From assembly GCA_019828595.1 (NCBI GenBank), contig JAHQRK010000032.1, forward strand, positions 558,001 to 622,000: a DNA stretch of 64,000 nucleotides, read 5' to 3'. Under the pieces are notes generated by a model. The model was not told where the DNA came from, ran no database searches, and saw only the letters and a list, made by a program, of their open reading frames with translations. A program made the translations under genes and the position numbers. Position 1 is the stretch's first letter. Each line of letters starts with the position of its first letter. This document shows, one piece after another, positions 32,682-42,900 of this stretch. Source of the stretch: Aphanomyces cochlioides. Taxonomy: Eukaryota > Oomycota > Saprolegniomycetes > Saprolegniales > Verrucalvaceae.

Positions 32682-32969
32682 CTATTTATTGTTGAGTTGA
32701 AATACAATTATTGATTTTGGGATTGTTGGCCCAAGGATCATCACGGCCTGGAGCGACGGCATATGAGGATCGTCGAGATTGACGACGATATGGAGAAGAT
32801 CATGACTCCATGAGCTTCCAGGAAGGACTGCGTCATTCTACCTAGCAGTCTCGAGATCTTTGTCGATGAGAGTTTCAACCACTGAGATGTCGACTTGGTT
32901 TTGATTGGCTTGGTTGAAAATTCCAAGGAATTCATGGCGTCCAACAGGGGCAGACGTCAACAACTCCAT
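32682..32969 (-). CDS. Small hypothetical protein, probably two exons
   Basis: From ATG 32969 the frame codes about 43 residues (MELLTSAPVGRHEFLGIFNQ, then a helical DISVVETLIDKDLETA) and reaches a possible donor GTAGAAT. An acceptor 27-36 nt on leads to HDLLHIVVNLDDPHMPSLQA and ends at TAG 32682-32684. Without splicing it would be a 43-residue peptide. Family unknown. The start codon is only 26 bp from the glutaredoxin start on the other strand, so the two share one promoter region. Confidence 0.4.
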
Positions 32970-32995
32970 TTGGAAATTCACCCTCGACCTTGATC

Positions 32996-33393
32996 ATGGC
33001 TGACGTTGTTGCATCGACTCTTGCCTCGAACCCTGTTGTTGTCTTCAGCAAGACTTACTGTCCTTACTGCGTTTTGGTACGCTGTCTCCTGTTGTGCCGT
33101 TGTAGTCATCGTCTGTCCTGTAGGCCAAGAAGGTGCTCACGAGCGTCAACGCCAAGTACGAAGTCGTTGAAATTGACAACCTCCCCAACGGTGATGATAT
33201 CTTCTACGCCTTGGTTTCCAAGACTGGTACCTCATGAAAGTTTGACGAACTGTTCTGATCGATGTGTGTAGGCTGCGAAACGGTCCCTCAAGTCTTCATT
33301 GGCGGCACCTTTATCGGTGGTGGCTCGGACACTGATGCCCTCCAAAAGCAAGGCAAGCTCGTTCCTTTGTTGCAAGAAGCCGGTGCTTTGTAA
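32996..33393 (+). CDS. Glutaredoxin, three exons
   Basis: Dithiol glutaredoxin of 101 residues: exons 32996-33076, 33124-33226 and 33272-33393, introns 47 and 45 nt. It has the CPYC active site ([11 protein letters not shown]), the TVP cis-proline motif ([10 protein letters not shown]) and the GG-S-D glutathione-binding end ([10 protein letters not shown]), all at the usual spacing. It is a thiol-disulfide oxidoreductase using glutathione in the cytosol; no targeting peptide is seen. Unspliced reading gives only a truncated product, so the introns are certain. It converges with the PAQR-like locus. Confidence 0.93.
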
Positions 33394-33561
33394 ATAAAAT
33401 TCAAGTCCTTTGCATGTACTCTTGCGTCGTCTTCCCAGCATGAACGGCATGGATCCAAACCATCGATCGACTGGTTCAACGACGCTACAACAGGAGCGCC
33501 ATGGCGACAAATCGCGCTGAATCTTGCATGATCAAAGCAGTGGATTGAATTAATTAAACGA

Positions 33562-34554
33562 CTAGACACAAGGATTCGCACCACGCCAAGCATGGAGCTG
33601 AAGGGTCTGCTGATAGTACAAGATGCCAGCAATAACGACGCACTGATGCCACCACTGGTGACTGCTTCCCCAGATATCAAACCTGCCAGGGGAGATGCGT
33701 TCTGGGAAGCGCGACGCGTAGAAAACAACGTCAGGGAGATTGAACGGCAGGGAGGACAAGAGAGGGCCGAGCATCATGTAAACCCTTGGATGGTTCCAGC
33801 CGTCAGTGAGGAGCAAGTGAGTCAACGGCACGACAACGCAAGCCATGACAATGGACATGAAGACTGCAATGCGAATGCTCGTGACGTTCGAAACGCGGCT
33901 GTGAACGACACGCAGAAGCCCGTCGCTCCAAAGAAGAAGGCCATGCTGACGTAGAGGTTGCGGATGAAGACGTCGCAGTAGGAGGTGTAGTAGAGCATGG
34001 GCACGGCGGCACCCATCATGAGGAGGAGGATGCCGGCAAAGTCAAACTGGAGGAACACTTTGGCCCAGTACGGGCTCTGGACGTACATCAAGTGGTAGAT
34101 CGCGCTGAGCGTGAAGCAGAGCGCGATGCACACAACGCATGCGACGATCGGTCATGTTGGAATCGCGTCCGCGGCGGCGTCCAATGGAGTCCACGGTGTC
34201 TGGAGCGCCAAGTGTGCAAAGGCGAGCGAGCCAACGACGTGGATCCAGACGTTCCACGTCTCTGTGCAGCTGAAAGAGCGAGAGGAGGCAGTCTTTGGCC
34301 GAGTAGTGGACGCGGTAGCCCGATCGAATGAAGTGGTTCTTAGAGAGGAAGGCAAAGCCGAGCGTGTCGAGCTCGTCGAACGTCGCGAGATCTTTGCGCC
34401 GCTTCACAGGATTGTGGATTAAGCTGCCGTAGACGGTTTCGCTTGGGTAGATCATCGTGAAAGGAAGAATGAGTTGGTGGTCGCTGTAGATTCCAAGAAC
34501 AATAGCATGGATCGACCTCTCAGTTTGCGTCACGTACGATAAGAGGTACTCCAT
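33562..34554 (-). pseudogene. PAQR (adiponectin receptor/hemolysin III-like) membrane protein with three lesions
   Basis: Clear PAQR order: SGYRVHYSAKDCLLSLFQLH, ETWNVWIHVVGSLAF, FTLSAIYHLMY (S-x3-H), LQFDFAGILLL (Asp), and near the C-terminus SHQWWHQCVVIAGILYY (H-x3-H), so the CREST-type metal-binding residues are all encoded. However, the frame shifts near 34262, an in-frame TGA stands at 34152-34154, and the frame shifts again near 33885. ATG 34554 is a plausible start, though the frame is open further up. By family it would be a seven-segment membrane receptor or ceramidase-like hydrolase. Three separate lesions in 1 kb favour a pseudogene; a sequence-error origin cannot be excluded. Confidence 0.75.
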
Positions 34555-35350
34555 CTCGACGCCACCGCATGGATTCTCCTCGTTGAGTGCTTGCAGCCAC
34601 GGCAAAGACCGTGAATTTATCGCATCACGCGCTTGCTTAAGGGGATTAAGATGCATCCGAAGTGGATTTGAACCGTGTCTTGGCGAGAGACACCTCGAGA
34701 GTGTCATCAAGTGCAGGATTTCAAAAAAATGGACACCAGAGGACAGGCGAATTTTGCGAGATCTGTCGCTTCTCGACAACGACGCGTCGGCGGATCCAGC
34801 AGCCACACACGTCAGGAGCGCGCTCTGAGCATGGAGGGCGTCGTTGCTGTCGATGCCATGACGTCCTGGGTTGTGAGGATTCATTGACACTGTCGACGAT
34901 GGACGAATGCACGCTTGAGAGAAAGTTGAAAAATGAAATATCCTCTGTAACCTCTGCGTCACTAACATTAAACTTCCAGCTTGTTTCAATGAAAGGATGC
35001 GCAAGGCATCGCAAACTATTTCATAGGAGAAGTGCAATGGCGTCGACATCAGTATGCAGCGCAATTTTTCACTTGTCGCCTCAGATTAGGTGCAAAAATT
35101 ATCAAAACGCGATCGACCTCAGTGTTGGAACTGTATGGTCGATCGCATTGCAGGAAGCTGACGGTCCCACTGGGGCGTCTATATCGTCGGAGGAGCGTCA
35201 GAGCAAGGAAATTCTTGTACGACAAGAGGGCATCGTCATGGTTTCGATGCCTGTGGGTGTGCTGACGACCAGCTGGAATATAGGAGACACGATGGACATT
35301 TGAAACTTGTGAAATTATTATTGGAGAAGCAGAGCTGGAAGAGTCGAGAC
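34555..35350. other. Spacer between PAQR-like locus and ankyrin gene
   Basis: The minus frame of the PAQR locus is open back to 35064, so extra N-terminal codons are possible, but composition there does not look conserved. Nothing else seen. Confidence 0.4.
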
Positions 35351-36559
35351 TCATTGCATTCGACAAGCGGTTTCGCGGCGCAGAGGCGCAAGACGGGCAA
35401 TAGCAGTGTGGACTTGGTGACGCTTGGCAAGACGCCATGCAGGTTCGAGCCAGTCGTCGCCACCCAAGCCGACTAAAACGTGAAGCAAGTCTTTCTTGTT
35501 GGTGGATGCCGCGGCGACGAGGGCGTCCACGCCAAGCATTGGATCGTTCTGAACGAGATGTTTGACCACGTCGACGTGGCCAGACTTGACGGCCGCTCGG
35601 ATCGCCGTGGATTTATAGGACGCCTTGGAAATGAGGAGTTTCACAGCTTCCAAATGTCCTCTCCCGGCTGCAGCAGCTAGCGCAGTCGTCGTGTCAAGTG
35701 CCGCAGTGTGAACAAGCAACTCGAGGATATCGCATCGACCTGCTGTAGCTGCCGCCACGAGCGCGTCTTCCGAACCACCTTCTCGTCGATGCATGAGAAG
35801 AAACTTGGCGATGTCGACATGGCCATAGACTAGCGCACCGTCGACTGCAGCTTTGGAACAGCGCGGCGTTCGCGGATGAAGCCACTGGACAATATCAAAA
35901 TGTCCACACGCTGCGGCAATGTTCAATGCCGTCGAGAAGCAGCATGACGGTGCCAAATGGTCGCTGAGGTACTGCACGACTTGGAAATGTCCATTTCGTG
36001 CCGCGAGGTCGAGCGCGCGTGTTGTGCATCCTTCATTTCGATGGACATGTAAATATCTCACGACATCAACGTGCCCTCGACAAGCAGCTCCATCCAAAGC
36101 TTCCGTCGTGCAGCCTTCTGGTCGATGGATTGTCAAAAACTCCACGATTTGGACGTATCCTTGCGCCGCGGCGCAATCCATTGCAGCTACGGTGCATGGA
36201 GCTCCATGGTTGTGGAGGAACTGAACGATTTCGAGGCGACCAGTGCGAGCGGCATCGTCAATCATGAACAGGTCCGGGTCACAGCCATGCAGTCGTTCGA
36301 AGGCGGCCAGTGATGTTTGGCCAAGCCACTCGCGAAGATACGCTGGCGTCGTGGCGATCCAAGTGTCGTGTGATAAATATCCCAATGCGACTTGGTGGCG
36401 GCGACAAACTCGAAGCGCTTTCACGAGGCGCAGATGTGGGAATGCAAAGCCACGCTGGTACGCAAAGATGGCCGCGAGCAACACTGGAGTGTGCAAGACT
36501 GCCGTCATTATGACAAGTGTTTTGTGTCTGGAAATCGTAAGACAAAGAGGAATACGCAA
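35351..36559 (-). CDS. Ankyrin-repeat protein of the oomycete type
   Basis: About 400 residues (an alternative Met lies at 36508). The first about 110 residues are a helical N-terminal region with F-box-like leucine/tryptophan spacing. From about residue 100 to 370 there are at least nine ankyrin-type repeats with the pattern A-A-x-x-G-H-x-D-V-V-x-x-L (for example AACRGHVDVVRYLH, AARNGHFQVVQYL, AVKSGHVDVVKHL). Such proteins mediate protein binding; large paralogous families of them occur in Aphanomyces and Saprolegnia. The partner is unknown. Confidence 0.88.
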   Translation of the reverse strand: MRIPLCLTISRHKTLVIMTAVLHTPVLLAAIFAYQRGFAFPHLRLVKALRVCRRHQVALGYLSHDTWIATTPAYLREWLGQTSLAAFERLHGCDPDLFMIDDAARTGRLEIVQFLHNHGAPCTVAAMDCAAAQGYVQIVEFLTIHRPEGCTTEALDGAACRGHVDVVRYLHVHRNEGCTTRALDLAARNGHFQVVQYLSDHLAPSCCFSTALNIAAACGHFDIVQWLHPRTPRCSKAAVDGALVYGHVDIAKFLLMHRREGGSEDALVAAATAGRCDILELLVHTAALDTTTALAAAAGRGHLEAVKLLISKASYKSTAIRAAVKSGHVDVVKHLVQNDPMLGVDALVAAASTNKKDLLHVLVGLGGDDWLEPAWRLAKRHQVHTAIARLAPLRRETACRMQ

Positions 36560-36568
36560 TTTTATTGG

Positions 36569-38668
36569 TTAAAATGCACTAATATTTTGGTTGTGGATTT
36601 GGGACTTGCGCTTTTTGGTTGAGCGAGAGACGGCGGACCCATTCAACTCCCGTACGAGTTTGGCAACGGTGAGAACCTTCAATTGAGCAAACCGTCGTTC
36701 ACGCTTGCTGGCAGTAGAGTGTTTCAACGGCTCCAAGCATTCAACGGCGAGTGCAAACATCCTCGTCACGTCCAAGGACGAGGTGGGGATTTGGATGTTG
36801 GTTGGGAAATGCGATCTGTAGAACTCAATGAGGTGTGTCATCAAGTATTTCCAAGCCGAGAACTCTTTAACTTTCTTGCGTGTAGACAAATCACGAGTAT
36901 CAATCAGGCGATACGGAGGTTGTTTGGATAAGCTGTTTCCCAGCCACCACAGACGCCACGCCGACGAGACGTCGACCGACGGAAACTCGAAGTTTTCGGG
37001 GAGACGATGAAGACGTCCACCCCACGTGTACACGCCAACTAATGCATGATCAACTGGGCTAATACTCGATTGTGTTGTAAGGCTGATTATTCATAAAACT
37101 CGCAAGGGCTGTCGCGATCGTCGTTTCGAGCAGTTCTCGTGTAATATTTCCGCTGTCAACCCCCTTCTCATCAAGTAATTCACTTATTCGCTTGACTACA
37201 ATTTCAGGAATATTTAGAATGGCTTCATGACTCATGTGCAATTGATGATAAATCTCAACATGCGGCGGAATACCACTTGCTCGAATGACAGGAGATTCAA
37301 ATCCAGATATCACAAAAGGTTTTAAGGACTCTAAAACTCTAAAACATGACGGTTTTGAAAGACATGCGTAGATAACAAAGGATGAGTCGAGGCTAGAGTA
37401 GAAATCAAAAAATCGGAATGGTACACTAGACTTGCGAGGCATAAGGAAAGAATACCACGCAAACTCTCCATATTCCATATTTTGGGAAACAATTCTCGCA
37501 GGCAATTGGAAACAACCTCTTGATTCTCTGTGTTGTCAAAGTGAGGGGGAAGAATTGAAAACTCTCGTTTGTTTAAGGGTAGACCAGCGACGACTCGTCC
37601 AAGGTATTGATCACCAGCTGATTCATAACGAATATATCTTTCAATAACGTCACCAAGAGACCAACCACATCTAAGACAGACCGACACAATAGAAGGACCA
37701 CCAGTACTTCCACTGCAGGCAAAAGTAGAAACACCCTTTCGTATCGAGTGTGTTCCAAAGGACAATGTCTTTGAGGTCGCCTTATCGTCTCCAATTATCG
37801 GGCCAATAAGTTTAGAAAATATCTTGCAAAATCTATCTTTTTGATTTGAGCCTGGAAAAATAGCAGACCCATCAAGCTGTGAACAACAAGCCAAGTAGAC
37901 TGACAATGCTAGGACAACACAAGTGGTTGGGGACAGTGGGTTTGCAAAACAATGCCGTGGCTCCTTGGGTTTTGAACCCTCGTGGCCAGTTTTACTTTGA
38001 AAAAATGTGACACCAAAGCTGTCATCATGAAAAGATAAATGCTGAAAACGAATGGTTTTGGTCGACCGTGACCGACGCATCAAATTCCAATCTAATGTCA
38101 AAAATAAATGGGCAAAGCCATTGTCCTGTAAGTGAAGTGTAGCAGCACACATTTTCTCGTAAATGGAGTAGCTCAGGGGTCTCTTTCCAGTTTCTCTACG
38201 AGAACCGGTTTGAGTTTCGGTTGCGATCATACGTTTGATACCTACACTATCTTAGACTCATTTAAATGTTAAATTACCCTGGAAAACCTCCTTCATGTCG
38301 TCGTTATAGCCTACAGGGAGTGGTTTTGACTTGACTTTGTACAAATTTTTTATGGCGCTTCTGTATCCTGATAGTGTAGTGACCGCAACTTTCTGTTTTT
38401 TGTCATTTACAGTGTCCTGTAAGAATGCCAAGAAATCTGTGTATTGAAACTTGTCCAAGTCGATTTCTCCATCTAAAAGTAAATCCTCTTTTCCTACTGC
38501 TGAATGAACTTGTGCGATTTTCATCGAAGTACCTTTTGCTCGGATCCATTTAATAATCTTGTTTATTCCATACTGATAGCCTTGCCGAGTACTTGCTCCA
38601 ACTCGGTTCAAGCGAGCGAGCTCGATAGAAAACTCTTCACGAACGTCGGTGTTGAGTTCTCCCTGCAT
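36569..38668 (-). pseudogene. Crypton-type tyrosine recombinase, frame-broken
   Basis: Exon 1 (38278-38668) has a SAM-like helical domain (STRQGYQYGINKIIKWI). A 36-nt GT-AG intron (38242-38277) leads to the catalytic domain, with Arg in LDWNLMRRSRST, H-x-x-R in THSIRKGVSTF and the Tyr region RYIRYESAGDQYLGR. At 37329-37345 an 8-bp tandem duplication (TCTAAAAC unit) shifts the frame; the next frame continues SLKPFVISGF...GIPPHVEIYHQL to 37059. A further shift near 37065 leads to the C-terminal Gcr1-like DNA-binding domain (YTWGGRLHRLPENFEFPSVD, LWWLGN) ending at 36569. Cryptons move by recombinase rather than DDE chemistry. No flanking direct repeats were identified. Confidence 0.82.
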
Positions 38669-39930
38669 GTTGCAAAGTGAAGCAATTCAGCTTGAAGTGC
38701 TGAATATCTACCAATCAAAATATTCCATTTACCTTGCGACAAACTGACTTCCAAAAGTCAACAAATTTTGGAACTCGACATTTATACTGACTCTTTGTAT
38801 ATAAGAAAAAATTACTTTGAAGACAAAACAAGACAAGTTGTCGTACGAATCTCATATAAAACCCAAGTATGTCTTACAAAAGTGGGAGAATGTTGGACAT
38901 TGTTCGCACGGGATCTGTGTCGAGGACAACTGTGCTCGAATTGGCAAATTCCAAGAGGCAACCACTGCACGAGAAAAGACATTCATCAACTTTTGCTGTG
39001 CTCGACATATTGAAATTAAGGGGGTTACAGTGCAAAGATCACTGTTTTTTCCAATAAAGTGATATTTTTTCTCTGTATTTATACTTGCAATTTGTATTGA
39101 ATGATTTGAATTTACCTCTCAATGGAAATCACAGAGCAGTGTGCACTGTGGATTCATTGTCCAATCAAATGCTAATAAAATAGAGAAACCCGCCCAATGA
39201 TTTATCCCAGCGCTACACAAAGGAAAACGTACCGGTAGTTGAAAGCTAATCTAAACTCCCTTACCAGGCACTCATAACTAAGAAACAGTGTTCAGTGCGA
39301 CAGAATCGCAGTACACTTAAATTAGTTCTCACATCATTCGAAACTCACGTTCAACTGCATAACAGGTTGAATGAAAAACCACACACATGTAACTCGTTGC
39401 ATGTCGAGGGACGATATGTAGTCTACAACTCAACACGCTGATTGCTAGCCATATAGAAAGATGTCTACTTTCAGCATTTTAACTGACACAATACATGTAG
39501 AAGAGTTGGTGCTGGTCATGTAACTTGTATTAGTTTAGCAACGCAATCTCGAATAAAGGACTGATACTAAGGAATCAACAATCATCTTGTCTCCTTAAAT
39601 GTGTGATTTATGATCTCTACGGGATTTTAAACACTTCGGAGTATCACGAGGCCGTATGTGATGGCATAGCTTTATCGCCCTTCGTCCATCCCCTCAGAAA
39701 TGCTGTAATCGCTCCGTTGTTGGTTAACAGTAAACTCAGAGAAATAGGAGTAAATTCATCGTAATTTATTTGGTCAGTTGTCATCATTATTGCTAGCACA
39801 GGCGTGCAAGAATTCGTTGTAGCTCGACAAGCATGAGCGTTAGATATGAGGGAGCTCTGACAACTCGCACAACATTGATGCATATATATAGCCAATTGAA
39901 ACTACTATAAATTTGGATTGGACAAAATAG
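38669..39930. other. Gene-poor intergenic region
   Basis: Only short overlapping ORFs (around 38768-39062) without features. A minus ORF at 39793-40053 has a hydrophobic stretch (FTVWIALAFLFCPIQIY), but it is antisense to the remains of the giant membrane protein's N-terminus, so it is probably a shadow. Confidence 0.45.
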
Positions 39931-42900
39931 AAATGCCAGTGCAATCCACACTGTAAATTCTGAAGACAATACATTCCACGACGCGCTGACTCTCATCGAC
40001 AACCCCAACGTCTCCCGATCGCAAAGACAACATTTCCCCTCATCCAGCCGCAAAGCAGCTCTATCGCGAGGGGATGAGAGGATATCGCTGCCGTCAAGTT
40101 GAATGTGGGGTATATGTCAGTGCAAGGCACGCCGTCCACACGTTTTCGACCGTAGAAGAGGCGACACCGGACATCCACTGAACGCTGAAGAGAACGCGTA
40201 CCCCATTGATGACGTGTCCGATGTGGTATCTCTTGGTGAGGAGGGCACTCCCCGCGACGTCTTTTCGTCTGCCTTGCTACGGTTTCAGCTGTAGCATGAC
40301 TTTATACAAGAAACCAAATGCGGATCATACCGCTTGATCCATCCGACATGCCGCCGCCCCCCTCGACCACGAAAATGGCCTTGGAAGAGACTGGGGATGG
40401 CTTACCTTGTCTGGAACATCACGTTCACATGGCTCTACGTTGATATGATCCATCCCCACTTACAGAACGACCACTGGTGGCCGCAATTCAACACGACTGG
40501 CACGCAAACGTTTGTCAGCGACATCTTCAATGCCAAACTCATCGTCGGCGTCGCGTCGGGTCCATTTTCCATCGTTGGCGCGACTCGAGACAAGAAGTAC
40601 GCTGGCGCAACTCCATTTATCGATGTGCGACGAACTGCAGCAAGACGGCTTCTCCTGCAACCTTTTCCACCTGAAACTGCAATTACATTACTACGGCAGA
40701 ACTCGTTTCAGAGCAACCTGCTCCTCAATACACCACATTGCTGGCTGGATCTCGACCGTCGGTGGGAACTTGCGCATACCGCGAAGCGGCAAGCGCGATG
40801 TTTGATCCACGATCGACAAAATGCCGCCGTCTACTTGGAAACAATCTTGAGAAATTCGCACGACTGGACGACGTCGCAGCCTTATACGTCGCTCGAGGCT
40901 GTGATATTCAACACCATCAAGACGACGCCTGCTGGAAACGAATGGCTCCAAGCGGTGGCCATGCTCTCCTTCCACGACGAAATGATATCGTGGCAGAAGC
41001 GTAACCTGACTTCATGGACAGGACAACTTCAAAACTACATCCAAGAAGGATTTGACGACTCCATCGTGCTTGTCAATGCGCTGGGCGTTGAGCAACGCAT
41101 CAAGATTGCATCGATTGCCAATGTCTACCGCGGTATCGCTGGGTACACGACCGGATGGGCATGCCCAGGACTTATCCCCGACTTGCTCATGTGTCAGAAT
41201 ATCAACTGTAGCCTCGTGCGCAACTCCACCTCCCATCCAAATCAACTTGGCTTGGATTGGGACAAAGATATTTACAACGGGAATTTGGAGACACCAGGCA
41301 GTCGTCTTATTCGCACAATCTTAGGACCGTATGCCTCGATCGACCTGCGGTTTGTCCAGCCTCCGCTATCGCTCCTGACTCTCTTCACCGCATTTGAAGC
41401 ATCCTTCAACTCGCCACCGCACTTGGAGTTATCCTACAAAACATCTTCCGTCGATGCTGTTCCAAAAGCATGGCAAAGTCAGGAGCTTGTCTTTTATGGC
41501 GGCAACCCTCTCTGTCCGTTTGGTCTTCCCCAGACCTTTGTCCAGCATTCGTTTGGATATTACGATGATTGTGGTTCTCAAGACCCTCACATGATCGATC
41601 TGACAAGCCACAGCACCGCCTTTGCGATCTCAGCAGCAAAATTACAGCAGAAAGATATCGCTGCAACCTGTCGCGCCTGTGTAACTACGTCAGATGTCTG
41701 CATAAATATTCTCGTCGAAGCAATGAAAGGAATTACAGAGCCCTTCCAGCCAGATCTTGTAGATCAAGCAGTGCGTGACATTCTTGCCCTTCGCTTGACG
41801 ACGATTCAAATGGCTACCAACACAACAAACAACACCGACATGATTCTGACTCAGGATATGATTGCAGCAGGTGATTCTTGGTCGTTTTTTGGCTGGGTGG
41901 CTATTTGGGAATGGGTGGATGGTCAGCGTGAAGTGATAATATTCGAAGGCGACGAAAGCTCCATGACGATTATATCTCGACCCCGTGGATATCAACATTT
42001 GCCAGCCAATCGATTGGAATTGCCTCATGTGGCCTGTCAGTACATTCGAGTTCTCGTTGTCTATATGTGAGTGCTGTTCTGTCAGCCATGAGTCTCGCAC
42101 TCGTCGTCTTTGCTACCGCTGCTCGATTTGACATCGATGGCAAAAATCTCTTTTTCATAAACAGGGTTGTAGGAAGTGTCTGGATCGGCCATCCATTGAT
42201 TTTTCTGCGTGGTGTGACTGCAATTATCATCCTGAGTACAGCTTCAGTGGACTTTCATGAAGTTTATGGTGTAGCCACGATCACATCTCGCGAAAAGTCT
42301 GTCTTTGAGATCGGGCTCCTTGCAAGCGAATCCACTTGGGTAGTCTACGTGTTGAACGACCTCTTTCTTCCAATGACCACCGATCTCTCAAAGCTTTACG
42401 CACCTCTCAGCAGTGCTTTGGCATTTGTCATAGTCAGTGAGATTGAAATCTCCCAGCCCTTCCAAATGACAGCGAATATCTCTCGAGAGTGCACATTTAC
42501 GTCGCTCATGTCTGGTGTGGTGTGTAAAAGTGGCGTGGTGTCGGTCGGTAGTTTGACTTATACGTGTATTTTCTTTGCCGTGCATTTGGGTTGTGTCGTT
42601 TTGGTGTATGCATTCACGAAGTTCACCCAAAGACGGCGAAGTGGACATCCTCGAGCATTTACAGAGTTAGCACACCATATATCTCTTCCTGCAACTGCTA
42701 CCGCTTTTTTTACTCTTCGAGATACACCATACAACTTGGACAGTATTGGCTGTGTCATGTCCGGCATTATTCCAGTGTTTGGTGGCTACATGGATGTAAA
42801 GCTTTGGCTTTTGATTGAGGAAAAAATTCCAGAAGTCAAACCCATTGGGCTAGAGAACGGATCAAATGCAGGTCCATGGCGTAGGTTGCTTCCAAAGCAC

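Noticed and set aside
34042..35064. One 340-codon minus ORF taken as a single protein
   Set aside because: Only its middle matches PAQR proteins; the end runs out of frame past a lesion and the start is unsupported.
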